29,285 nucleotides of DNA from Deltaproteobacteria bacterium (GTDB lineage Bacteria > Desulfobacterota > DSM-4660 > Desulfatiglandales > HGW-15): assembly GCA_016932235.1 (NCBI GenBank), contig JAFGDF010000199.1, forward strand, positions 1-29,285, in the 5' to 3' direction. Below the pieces are notes generated by a model that was given only the letters and a program-made list of their open reading frames with translations, ran no database searches and was not told where the DNA came from. How positions within the stretch are numbered: position 1 is the first letter of the stretch; the number at the start of each line of letters is the position of its first letter. Both the position numbers and the translations under genes were made by a program. Shown piece after piece: positions 14,969 to 22,736 of this stretch.

Positions 14969-15367
14969 TTGCAAAAAGATAGGGACGATTTATTGGGAAA
15001 TGAATATTCCATATTGATCTCGGATCGAAATCCAAACATAAGGAAACTTCTGCAGCGCGAATTAATCGCGGACGGCTATCGAGTATTTCAGGCCAGAAAC
15101 GGCAACGAGGTGATAAGATTCATACGAAACATGGATAATCTCGATTTATTGGTGCTGGATTCTGATCTAAGCGATATATCCTTTTCGTCTCTCCAAACCG
15201 CTGTGCAGGAAAAAATGCCCGGCTTGCCCGTAATCCTGCACGGGTATAATGAACCAAATAATTTTCCTAAAAAATCGATCAATTCCGTGTTTATTGAAAA
15301 AGGCAGCAACAGCATCGAACAGGTTAAAAGGACGGCACTTGGCCTTATCAGAAAAACGTCGGAGTAG
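14969..15367 (+). CDS. Stand-alone, divergent receiver-domain protein
   Basis: A single REC domain of 132 aa with no output domain. The fold landmarks are ILISDRNPNIRKLLQREL (15-32), the phosphoacceptor-type LVLDSDL with Asp64, and the C-terminal EKGSN with the conserved Lys. Deviations are a single acid (Asp19, preceded by Ser18) in the acidic pocket where two are usual, and His in LHGYN where the switch Ser/Thr is expected. Phospho-switching may therefore be weakened or altered. The start is a TTG (14969) with GCGGAGG 7 nt upstream. It is the first gene after the sigma-54 promoter and is followed after 124 bp by HK2, so it may serve as a phosphate sink or relay partner of HK2. CheY-like orphan receivers with such substitutions have no assigned function. 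Confidence 0.8.
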   Translation: MQKDRDDLLGNEYSILISDRNPNIRKLLQRELIADGYRVFQARNGNEVIRFIRNMDNLDLLVLDSDLSDISFSSLQTAVQEKMPGLPVILHGYNEPNNFPKKSINSVFIEKGSNSIEQVKRTALGLIRKTSE

Positions 15368-15491
15368 ATCCGATATCCTAGCGCCTTTGTAATTTATTTT
15401 AAGAAACTCAGACATAATCCGGGAATAGCCGTCTTTCATATTCGGGGCGCGTTTCTTTGTATCGCGGTTTGATAATAAAGGTGGGAACAGG

Positions 15492-17648
15492 TTGAGGCAA
15501 AAAAGGATAATTGAAGGAAAGAGACTGACTATCTTATTCATGGGCGTTGTCGCTATTATCGCATGCTTCGCTCTCAGTTTCTCGATTGCCCGTGAGATCA
15601 GGGAGAGGGTGGTCAGGCAGTTTAATGAAGAACAGCTTGTTATCGCAAGAAGCGTCTCATCAAAGATCGAGCGCGAAATAAACTCTTTGAAAAAAGAGAT
15701 GGTTCTGCTGGCGGAGAAAATGTCATCTCCTGAAAATACTCTGTTTGAGGGGGATATAATCCATGATTCACTTTTCAGAATGACGGAAAACGGGGTGTGG
15801 AGGATTGAGGTAGCTGATCTGAGTGTGAGAAAAGCAAGAATATACATGCGCTCCGGGCAGTCTTATGAGACTCAGGACATAAGCGATGAGCTTTATCAGA
15901 TTGTTGAGAACAGGAAAAACAGGGAGGGACATATATGGATCTTCAGTCAGCTGCATGGCAAAGAGGTCATGACAATATTGTTTATTCGAGAGATAAAAGG
16001 CGATCCTCTGAAATTTATTATTATGCGAATAAATCTTCACTGGTTTTTCGATCCTGTGCTGAGAGATGCGCACTTCGGAAAAACAGGATATGCCTGGATA
16101 ATTGATCAGGAAGGCAGGTTCCTTTATCACCCGAAGACTTCCTTTATCGGCAGGGATGCTTTCAAAATAAGGGAAGAAGATTATCCTGATGTTCCCGTCT
16201 CGTTAATACACTCTATTCAGAAAGAGAGAATGCTTAAAGGTCTTGAGGGTACTGGACAATATTTCTCAGGATGGCACAGGGGGATAACAGGGGGAATAAA
16301 AAAACTCATTGCCTATACGCCTATCCGGATTGATAAAATGAATTCTCAGATATGGTCTATAGCCTTAGTCGCTCCTGTATCCGAGATTAAAGACATTCTC
16401 GACAAGGGCCATCTCAAGCTCTTCTTTATTCAGATCTTCTTATTTCTGACTGTCGTTGCGGGGATGTGGGTATTGATCCTTTTTGAGAAAAGGTGGTCGC
16501 GAAAACTTGAAGATCAGGCTAATGAAAGGACAGAGGAACTCAAAAGATCCGATGAAAAATATCGTTCATTGGTTGAAAGTACGGAGGACTTCATTTTTTC
16601 TGTTGATTCGGCCGGGAACTTTCTATCAATGAACAGTTTTACGGCAAATTATTTTGGCGGCAGACCGGAGGATTTTGTAGGAAAGGGTCTTAATTTTATA
16701 TTCCCGCATAAGGCTGTCAGGGAACAGGTCAAATTAATACAATCGGTTTATAAATATGGGAAAAGTGTCCGCGATGAATTTGAATTACAGGTTGGTGATT
16801 ACCGCATCTGGATCAGCGCAAATTTTCTGCCCCTGAAGGATAAGGAAGGGATGGTTAACTCGGTATTATGTATCGCAAGGGATATCACCGAGAATAAAAA
16901 CCTTGAAAGACAATTAATCAGCACTGAAAAACTCGCATCCATGGGAACTTTAGCCGCCGGTGTGGCACACGAAATAAATAATCCTTTAGGAGTTATCCTC
17001 GGATTCTGTGATCTATTGTTGAGAAAAGCAAAGGAAGGAACCCAGGAATATGAAGATTTGAAAACAATAGAGAGGCAGGGGTTGCATTGTAAACAGGTTG
17101 TCGAAAATCTGTTGAGCTTTTCCAGAATAGAAGAAGGCAATCTTGAAAGTTCGGATTTATATCAAAATCTCTGTGAAGTGATAGCCGTTGTCAGGCATAA
17201 TCTGGAGATGAATAATATAGAACTTATCACTGACTTCTCCAGGGATATTCCTCCTGTGAACGGTGAGCCGCGTCAGCTTCAACAGGTTTTCCTGAATCTT
17301 ATTAATAACGCAGTCGCTGCAATGAAAGGCGGAGGAAGACTGAAGATATGCGCCCTGCTTGAAAGAGATAAAAAACACGCGGTTGTCAAGATTAGTGACA
17401 ACGGGGTAGGAATAAACAAGGAAGATCTTGACCGTATATACGAACCATTTTTTACAACAAAAGCGGAAGGCGAGGGAACCGGACTTGGATTATTTGTAAG
17501 CTATGGAATAGTAAAAAAATATGGAGGATCTATTAATTGTGTCACGCATACCGCCGCTTCGACGGATGGAGAAAGCGGCACAACTTTTTGTGTGAAAATG
17601 CCTGTTTTAAAAAAGGGGGAAATAAATGCCCGGTATTCTGCTGGTTGA
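15492..17648 (+). CDS. Membrane dCache-PAS sensor histidine kinase (HK2)
   Basis: A 718-aa hybrid-free sensor kinase. TM1 is about residues 12-31. A large periplasmic region (about 35-308) contains the dCache-like motif GKTGYAWIIDQEGRFLYHP (196-214). TM2 is about 310-331, PAS about 355-470, HisKA about 480-545 and HATPase about 590-705. The H-box is AAGVAHEINNPLG with phosphoacceptor His493, here with the normal Glu at H+1. The N-box is LNLINNAVAAM (601-611), G1 SDNGVGI (635-641), the F-box EPFFTTK (651-657) and G2 GTGLGL (662-667). The TTG start at 15492 is supported by AGGTGG about 8 nt upstream. The last 23 bp overlap the RR2 gene, a coupled pair. dCache domains bind small ligands such as carboxylates or amino acids; the ligand is not evident here. 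Confidence 0.9.
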   Translation: MRQKRIIEGKRLTILFMGVVAIIACFALSFSIAREIRERVVRQFNEEQLVIARSVSSKIEREINSLKKEMVLLAEKMSSPENTLFEGDIIHDSLFRMTENGVWRIEVADLSVRKARIYMRSGQSYETQDISDELYQIVENRKNREGHIWIFSQLHGKEVMTILFIREIKGDPLKFIIMRINLHWFFDPVLRDAHFGKTGYAWIIDQEGRFLYHPKTSFIGRDAFKIREEDYPDVPVSLIHSIQKERMLKGLEGTGQYFSGWHRGITGGIKKLIAYTPIRIDKMNSQIWSIALVAPVSEIKDILDKGHLKLFFIQIFLFLTVVAGMWVLILFEKRWSRKLEDQANERTEELKRSDEKYRSLVESTEDFIFSVDSAGNFLSMNSFTANYFGGRPEDFVGKGLNFIFPHKAVREQVKLIQSVYKYGKSVRDEFELQVGDYRIWISANFLPLKDKEGMVNSVLCIARDITENKNLERQLISTEKLASMGTLAAGVAHEINNPLGVILGFCDLLLRKAKEGTQEYEDLKTIERQGLHCKQVVENLLSFSRIEEGNLESSDLYQNLCEVIAVVRHNLEMNNIELITDFSRDIPPVNGEPRQLQQVFLNLINNAVAAMKGGGRLKICALLERDKKHAVVKISDNGVGINKEDLDRIYEPFFTTKAEGEGTGLGLFVSYGIVKKYGGSINCVTHTAASTDGESGTTFCVKMPVLKKGEINARYSAG

Positions 17649-19035
17649 TGACGAAAAGGATATGCTTACATTGCTGTACAGGATTATCAAAGAGGATAAT
17701 AACTTCGAAATAACCATGGAGACGGACCCTTTTCGCGCCCTTAAAATATTCAATGAAAAAAAAATAGATCTGGTCATTACTGATCTCAAGATGCCGGGCA
17801 TGGATGGTATCGGGCTCCTCAGAGAAGTCAGAAAGATTGATCCGCATGTTCCCGTTATAATATTGACCGCCTATGCCACGATCGAGACTGCCGTTCAGGC
17901 TATACAGGAAGGCGCTTATGATTATTTAACGAAGCCTTTTCGAAGGGAGCGGATCATTCTCTCCATAGATAAGGTCATGCAGTGGCAGAAGATCGTTAAA
18001 GAGAATCAGTCGTTAAAAGAGGCCCTGGCCGCTAAAAAAGAAGATGATTCGATCATCGGCTCAACACCCCTGATGAAAAATATTTTTGAACGCATCCGGC
18101 AGGTGGCTCCAACAAATGCCACGGTACTCATAACAGGAGCGAGCGGCACAGGGAAAGAGCTTGTTGCCAAGGCTATTCATTCGAACAGCATGAGGAGCAG
18201 GAAAAAGATCATTACTGTTAACTGTACAGCGATACCCGAACAGGTTATTGAAAGCGAACTTTTCGGGCACGTAAAGGGAGCTTTTACCGGGGCATGGAAA
18301 GATAAGGTCGGTTTGGTCGCGGAGGCAGATCAAGGGACTCTTTTTTTAGACGAGATAGGAGATTTGAGCTCTCAGACGCAAACAAAACTTCTAAGGCTGC
18401 TCCAGTCAGGGGAGTATAAGCCGGTAGGCAATAATATAACAAAAAAGGCCGACATTCGCTTTATAGCCGCGACGAACCATGTTCTAAAGAAAGATATCGA
18501 TAAAAGACTCTTCAGAGAGGATCTCTATTATCGATTAAACGTCTTTAATATTCACCTGCCGACACTTAGCGAACGAAAAGAAGATATTCCCCTGCTTGGA
18601 TATTATTTCCTCAAAAGGTACAACGATAAGAACGGGAAAGATATAAAAAGCATTTCGGAATCGGCCATAAAGGCTTTATGTGCCTATGATTTTCCCGGAA
18701 ATGTCAGGGAATTGGAAAACATGATTGAACGGGGTGTAATCCTTTGCAGGTCCGACAAATTGGTATTGAAGGATCTGTTCCAGGATGAAGAAAAGATTGA
18801 TTGTTATCGGGATACGGGAGATGATCTGTCCTCTTATTCTTTTCACGATGCGAAAGAAAAAATACTGAGGATCTTTCACAGACAATATGTCAGGGCAGTG
18901 CTGAAAGAAAGCGGGGGAAATATAAGCAGGGCGGCGGATATTGCCGGTATTAAAAGACAATACCTTCACCGGTTGATGAAGGATACGGGAGTGGATGTTA
19001 ATGAGTTCAAGAATGGCACGGAGTTTATAGAATAA
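17626..19035 (+). CDS. NtrC-type sigma-54 response regulator (RR2)
   Basis: A 469-aa sigma-54 activator. The receiver domain (1-120) has the acidic pair Asp8-Asp9, phosphoacceptor Asp53, Thr81 and Lys103. The AAA+ domain has Walker A GASGTGKE (171-178), the GAFTGA loop (218-223) and Walker B FLDEIGD (240-246). A Fis-type helix-turn-helix is at about 430-452 (GGNISRAADIAGIKRQYLHRLM). All key motifs are intact. The start lies inside the end of HK2 (23-bp overlap) with an AAAAGGGGG site nearby, so it is the cognate regulator. Its HTH recognition helix (RQYLHRLM) differs from that of RR1 (RPTLHSKM), implying different binding sites. It may activate its own sigma-54 promoter or distant targets such as the following MFS gene (inference). 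Confidence 0.93.
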   Translation: MPGILLVDDEKDMLTLLYRIIKEDNNFEITMETDPFRALKIFNEKKIDLVITDLKMPGMDGIGLLREVRKIDPHVPVIILTAYATIETAVQAIQEGAYDYLTKPFRRERIILSIDKVMQWQKIVKENQSLKEALAAKKEDDSIIGSTPLMKNIFERIRQVAPTNATVLITGASGTGKELVAKAIHSNSMRSRKKIITVNCTAIPEQVIESELFGHVKGAFTGAWKDKVGLVAEADQGTLFLDEIGDLSSQTQTKLLRLLQSGEYKPVGNNITKKADIRFIAATNHVLKKDIDKRLFREDLYYRLNVFNIHLPTLSERKEDIPLLGYYFLKRYNDKNGKDIKSISESAIKALCAYDFPGNVRELENMIERGVILCRSDKLVLKDLFQDEEKIDCYRDTGDDLSSYSFHDAKEKILRIFHRQYVRAVLKESGGNISRAADIAGIKRQYLHRLMKDTGVDVNEFKNGTEFIE

Positions 19036-19049
19036 GAAGATTTACTCAT

Positions 19050-19086
19050 CTAGGAGTCTGTCGGGCAAAGTCCGACAGACTCCTAG
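19050..19086. repeat. REP-like perfect palindrome
   Basis: Two perfect 15-bp arms (CTAGGAGTCTGTCGG at 19050-19064 and its complement at 19072-19086) flank the 7-nt loop GCAAAGT. Both ends carry CTAG. No uridine run follows directly (the nearest T-tract is at about 19105), so it is less likely a simple terminator of RR2. It resembles the extragenic palindromes associated with REP-associated tyrosine transposases, and a remnant of such a transposase lies 1.3 kb downstream. Confidence 0.7.
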
Positions 19087-19111
19087 TCACACACCAGAAC
19101 CTCATTTTTTC

Positions 19112-19145
19112 TTTCTTTATTATTCTTTTTGGCATAATAAAGAAA
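19112..19145. promoter_or_regulatory. AT-rich operator-like inverted repeat upstream of the MFS gene
   Basis: TTTCTTTATTAT (19112-19123) and ATAATAAAGAAA (19134-19145) are perfect 12-bp arms around a 10-nt loop containing TTTTTGG. The repeat ends 51 bp before the MFS ATG and overlaps the CATAAT stretch that could serve as a -10. It may be a repressor operator or a weak hairpin terminator of the preceding operon. Confidence 0.5.
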
Positions 19146-19196
19146 CCGCTTATTGTTCCAACTCCATCTCTAATTGCTTGCAAGTAAGGATCATCA

Positions 19197-20411
19197 ATGG
19201 AATATAGATATACCGAGCCTCAAAACAGGTGGTATGTGCTCAGTCTTGGGGCGCTGACCATGGCGTTGTGTATGGCCGTGCCTTTTATATCATTGCCCGT
19301 GCTTTTCAATGAAATCTCGGAGGATCTGGATTTAAACCTGGTTCAGGTTGGCTGGATATGGGGTTTTTCAGTGGCATCGGGAATATTTATTGTTTTTCTA
19401 TCCGGTATCCTGGCTGACCGATTCGGGCCGAAACGCATCCTTATTTTCGCCTGTTCAATAGCCGGACTGGCAGGGGCTTCAAGGGGACTGGCAAACAGTT
19501 TCAGCAGCCTGTTGCTATCAGCTTTTTTATTGGGCCTTACCACCGGATTAATCCCGTCTTGCATCTTTAAGGTGGCCGCAACCTGGTTTCCCTCGCATCT
19601 GCTGGGCTTTGCGTCCGGTATCCTGACCACCGGTAATGGTGTCGGCTTCACGATCGGGTCCATGTTCAGCGCCACCCTCCTTTCCCCAATGCTCGGGGGC
19701 TGGAGAAACGTTCTATTTTTATACGGAGCGGTTTCAGTATTTGTCGCCGTTATCTGGTTCATTACCATCAAGGATCAGCAGTCACCCTGCATGACCGCAG
19801 GCAAAGATAGAATCTCACTCCGTGAGGCGGTAATTTATGTAATACATAACAGAAATATATGGCTGATCAGCCTGGCCATGCTCGGTTATATAGGATGCAC
19901 TGAGGGGATGAGCGGTTACCTCCCTCTCTATTTGCGCGAATTCAAAGGATGGCCGCCGGTCAGCGCCGATGGCACCTTGGCAACATTTACGGGGATCAGC
20001 ACCCTCGGTGCCATCCCGCTGGCTCTCTTGTCAGACAGGCTTGGCAAGCGCAAAATCTTGATTCTGTATATTAACGTCGCGGCCATTGTGGGTTTGAGTC
20101 TGCTGTCAATAGCCGAAGGGTTATTTATCTGGATTTTAATCATAATGGTCGGTATCGGGCGGGATGCCCTGGTAGCACTGTCACTTACCTCTGCCATAGA
20201 AAGCAGAGGCATAGGGGCACAATATTCCGGGACCGCTATCGGCCTAATACAGACCGTCCTTAGAATAGGGATATTTATAGCGCCACCCATTGGCAACAGT
20301 ATGGCGGTTATTTACCCGGGCTTGCCCTTCGTTGTCTGGGCGGTCTTTGGCGTGTTTTCCCTGGTGTGTTTCTACTTAATTAGAGAAGAAGGGACATACA
20401 TGAAAATATGA
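19197..20411 (+). CDS. MFS transporter
   Basis: A major facilitator superfamily permease of 404 aa with about 12 hydrophobic segments. The motif-A loop between TM2 and TM3 reads GILADRFGPKRIL. A second-half copy, ALLSDRLGKRKIL, marks the internal duplication. Charged residues are few, as expected for an inner-membrane carrier. The substrate cannot be decided; the pattern is compatible with CynX/NarK-like or oxalate:formate-antiporter-like branches, without strong evidence. The ATG at 19197 has TAAGGA about 7 nt upstream. The gene is preceded by a REP-like palindrome and an AT-rich palindrome and followed directly by a transposase remnant. This suggests the locus has been rearranged, though the gene itself looks intact. 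Confidence 0.85.
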   Translation: MEYRYTEPQNRWYVLSLGALTMALCMAVPFISLPVLFNEISEDLDLNLVQVGWIWGFSVASGIFIVFLSGILADRFGPKRILIFACSIAGLAGASRGLANSFSSLLLSAFLLGLTTGLIPSCIFKVAATWFPSHLLGFASGILTTGNGVGFTIGSMFSATLLSPMLGGWRNVLFLYGAVSVFVAVIWFITIKDQQSPCMTAGKDRISLREAVIYVIHNRNIWLISLAMLGYIGCTEGMSGYLPLYLREFKGWPPVSADGTLATFTGISTLGAIPLALLSDRLGKRKILILYINVAAIVGLSLLSIAEGLFIWILIIMVGIGRDALVALSLTSAIESRGIGAQYSGTAIGLIQTVLRIGIFIAPPIGNSMAVIYPGLPFVVWAVFGVFSLVCFYLIREEGTYMKI

Positions 20412-20416
20412 ATTAA

Positions 20417-20962
20417 AATTTTGGAACGGAATATATTTCGGGCTTTTTTGGGGAAAAAGGTTCGGGGGCAAAGAGACAGTACAGTAAATTTGTACGAAAC
20501 GGGGTTGAACAGGGAAAGCGTACTGATTCAACAGGCGGAGGTCTGTTGCGCAGTCATGGGGGATGGACCGGAGTGAAATTACTGAAAGAAACAGGGGACT
20601 ATCAAAAGGGTGATGAGCGCATATTGGGAGATGGAGCATTTGTTGAGGAGGTCCTGGCCAGGTCGGAAGAAGAACTCAAGGATGAATACCGAAGAAAGTC
20701 TGAAGGTTACAATCTGGATAGGCTTATCGACCGTATCTCTGAAATAAGCCATTTAACGCGAAAACAGATATTGGATAATGTAAGGGATGCAAGAAGGACG
20801 AAGGCAAGGAATATTTTATCTTTTTGGGCAACTGATACGCTGGGAGTGACACAGACGGAATTGGCCCGGCTATTAAAACTGACTCAATCCGCCGTCAGCC
20901 ATGCAGCGCGAAGGGGTAGAGTTGTTGTGGAGGACAATTCATATTCAATGAAAGACAATTAA
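20417..20962 (+). pseudogene. 5'-truncated REP-associated (RAYT/IS200-type) transposase remnant
   Basis: Only the C-terminal part of a Y1 transposase is present. From the in-frame stop at 20414-20416 the same frame runs without interruption to 20962. It translates to ...ISGFFGEKGSGAKRQYSKF..., then VEQGKRTDSTGGGLLRSHGG (about 20504-20563), then KGDERILGDGAFVEEVL, and ends with a HTH region, GVTQTELARLLKLTQSAVSH. This order (GGGL-RS-GGW, then GDERILGD-FVEEVL, then a C-terminal ELARxLxLxQxAVS helix-turn-helix) is the recognised C-terminal layout of IS200-like REP-associated transposases. The catalytic HUH motif and tyrosine should lie upstream, but that space holds the end of the MFS gene. The longest candidate start is a TTG at 20546 (138 aa), which is not a natural start. 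A small regulator is the alternative reading, but the in-frame upstream family match argues against it. Confidence 0.82.
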
Positions 20963-20992
20963 TTTTCATATTTTCATGTACGTGATTTCCTA

Positions 20993-21067
20993 TGGTGGGC
21001 GGTGAGGGGTTTGAACCCTCGGCTTCCACCGTGTGAGGATGGCACTCTCCCGCTGAGTTAACCGCCC
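20993..21067 (-). tRNA. tRNA-Val(CAC)
   Basis: A full cloverleaf on the minus strand. The acceptor is GGGCGGT/ACCGCCC, the D-arm ACTC/GAGT, and the anticodon stem CCATC/GGTGG with loop CTCACAC (anticodon CAC, Val GUG). The variable loop has 5 nt and the T-arm is GAGGG-TTCAAAC-CCCTC. The discriminator A is followed by a genome-encoded CCA (complement of 20993-20995). The length of 75 nt fits exactly. Confidence 0.95.
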
Positions 21068-21094
21068 TATAAAAATTGTTTCACAATTTTTATA
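21068..21094. repeat. Perfect AT-rich palindrome at the 5' end of tRNA-Val
   Basis: TATAAAAATTG (21068-21078) and CAATTTTTATA (21084-21094) are perfect 11-bp arms around a 5-nt loop. The element directly abuts the tRNA 5' end on the minus strand and lies downstream of rluB. It may terminate rluB transcription or act in tRNA promoter or 5'-processing control. No good tRNA -35/-10 pair was found in 21095-21175. Confidence 0.55.
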
Positions 21095-21175
21095 AAATGT
21101 CCCGTTATAGACGAGACTCCTGTGAAGGAATGATTATTGATACAATATAAAAATATGGATGTAAATAAAAAATGT

Positions 21176-21904
21176 TCAATCCAGTCCGACCATTTTTTTC
21201 AGGGCAGATATTTCGCCGGGATCCAGTAATCTGTATTTACCTGTTTTTAACCTCCCGAGTTCCAGGTTCCCGAACCCGGTCCGGATCAGATGTATGACCA
21301 TGTATCCTATCGCCTTTGTCATGCGTCTGATGATACGATTTGCTCCCCTTGTTATTGTAATCCTTATCAGGCTTTTTCCTTGATTCCGTTCAAGCAGGAC
21401 AACTTTTGACGCCCTGCAAAATCCGTCATCCAGCTCCACACCCTTTCGAAGGGATTCAAGAGCTTCGTCGGTTATTGCGCTATTCAGCGTGACCTTGTAG
21501 GTTTTGGGAATGTGATATTTGGGGTGTGACAACCGGTATGATAATTCGCCGTCATTTGTAAACAGAAGCAGTCCGAGACTATCAAAATCCAGACGTCCTA
21601 CCGAATAGACCCTGTGGGGAAAAGTTTTCAAGAGATCAATCGCAAGAGGTCTTCCTTCCGGGTCCTTCTGAGAGGATATGTAACCGAATGGTTTGTTAAG
21701 CATCAGGCAGAACCTTTCCGACGGGCCCTGTATCTCTTTCAAGTCGACCATGATGCTGTCCTCACCCCAAACTGCCCTGATCCCCATATCCTTTACAATA
21801 TTGCCGTTTAGCGTCACGCGGCCTTCACTTATCAATTCATCGGCCTTACGTCTGGACGTAATCCCGGCGAGCGAAAGTATTCTATTGATTCTCTGTTTTA
21901 CCAT
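21176..21904 (-). CDS. rluB: RluB/RsuA-family 23S rRNA pseudouridine synthase
   Basis: A 242-aa pseudouridine synthase of the RsuA/RluB/RluE/RluF group. It has an N-terminal S4 RNA-binding domain (residues 2-60: RINRILSLAGITSRRKADELI, GRVTLNG), followed by the catalytic domain. The catalytic loop GRLDFDSLGLL (103-113) contains the essential Asp106. Other conserved elements are LNKPFGYISSQKD (69-81), YHIPKTYKV, and GANRIIRRMTKAIGY near residue 190. RluB modifies U2605 of 23S rRNA in E. coli; the choice of RluB over RsuA rests on the scpA-scpB-rluB gene order common in bacteria. The start overlaps the scpB stop by 23 bp and has no strong Shine-Dalgarno, so translation is presumably coupled. Confidence 0.9.
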   Translation of the reverse strand: MVKQRINRILSLAGITSRRKADELISEGRVTLNGNIVKDMGIRAVWGEDSIMVDLKEIQGPSERFCLMLNKPFGYISSQKDPEGRPLAIDLLKTFPHRVYSVGRLDFDSLGLLLFTNDGELSYRLSHPKYHIPKTYKVTLNSAITDEALESLRKGVELDDGFCRASKVVLLERNQGKSLIRITITRGANRIIRRMTKAIGYMVIHLIRTGFGNLELGRLKTGKYRLLDPGEISALKKMVGLD

Positions 21905-22736
21905 GGTGGGGTGGTTCCAAAGGCTCTTCTGATTCTTCTTTTCCTGTTTTTACCATTTCCGATTCGTAAATTCTTTCTTGCTCTTCAAAATCATCTATGC
22001 CCTGGTCTTCCGTTCCTTTCCCCTCACTATCCGGATTATCATCCGATATGGATTCGTCAGGGCCGCCGTCATGATATCCATGTTCCTCAATGCCGTTTTT
22101 GCCCTGTGTCGAATCCGCAGCGGTTTCCGGCGCCTGCTCAGGAATAATGATCGACTCCTTGATATCCTCCTGAAGCGTTTCATCAGCATCATTTCGGGTT
22201 GGTTCAAATTGCTCCGAACCGAAGTCTTTTATCTCTTTAAGTTTGGGGAGCGAATCGATATCCTTGAGATCGAATACCTCCAGGAAAAGTTTTGTGGTCC
22301 CGTATATAAGGGGCTTGCCTGGAAGGTCTTTCCGTCCCATTATTCTTATCAGGTTCTTTTCGAGCAGGGTCCTGAGTATCCCGCCGACGTCAACTCCTCT
22401 TAACCTTTCAATCTCATGACGGAGAATAGGTTGTTTATAGGCGATTATGGCAAGTGTCTCCATTGACGCCCTCGATAGCCTGCTGGGTGAGGATTGAAGC
22501 ATTTTGAGAATGTATGCACCGTATTCAGGCCGCGATCTTAACTGATACCCGTTAGCGACCTCACGGAGCTCAAAGCTTCTATTCAATGAATTATAATCAT
22601 ACATCAACACCTTGAGCGCTTCCTTAATCTCCGACGGTTGGGCATCCGGAAGACATGCCCTGATATCGCTGACAGTAAGCGGTTTTTCGGACGAAAAAAG
22701 CAAAGATTCGACAATTAATTTAAGGGATTTCCCCAT
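21882..22736 (-). CDS. scpB: ScpB, segregation and condensation protein B
   Basis: Kleisin-interacting subunit of the SMC-ScpAB condensin that compacts and separates chromosomes. Two winged-helix domains are recognisable: KLIVESLLFSSEKPLTVSDI near the N-terminus, and SRASMETLAIIAYKQPILRHEIERLRGVDVGGILRTLLEKNLI in the second (landmark only). Then comes GRKDLPGKPLIYGTTKLFLEVFDL. A long acidic, low-complexity C-terminal tail follows (roughly the last 100 residues, rich in E, D, G and S), which many ScpB proteins have in shorter form. I start at the ATG at 22736, giving 284 aa, because GAGG lies 9 nt upstream; ATGs at 22745 and 22754 are in frame. It overlaps scpA by 17 bp and rluB by 23 bp. Confidence 0.92.
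   Translation of the reverse strand: MGKSLKLIVESLLFSSEKPLTVSDIRACLPDAQPSEIKEALKVLMYDYNSLNRSFELREVANGYQLRSRPEYGAYILKMLQSSPSRLSRASMETLAIIAYKQPILRHEIERLRGVDVGGILRTLLEKNLIRIMGRKDLPGKPLIYGTTKLFLEVFDLKDIDSLPKLKEIKDFGSEQFEPTRNDADETLQEDIKESIIIPEQAPETAADSTQGKNGIEEHGYHDGGPDESISDDNPDSEGKGTEDQGIDDFEEQERIYESEMVKTGKEESEEPLEPPHHGKTENQ

Noticed and set aside
20993..21067. tRNA-Val as an integration site of a genomic island
   Set aside because: No integrase, no direct repeat of the tRNA 3' end, and both flanks look like ordinary chromosome apart from the small transposase remnant.
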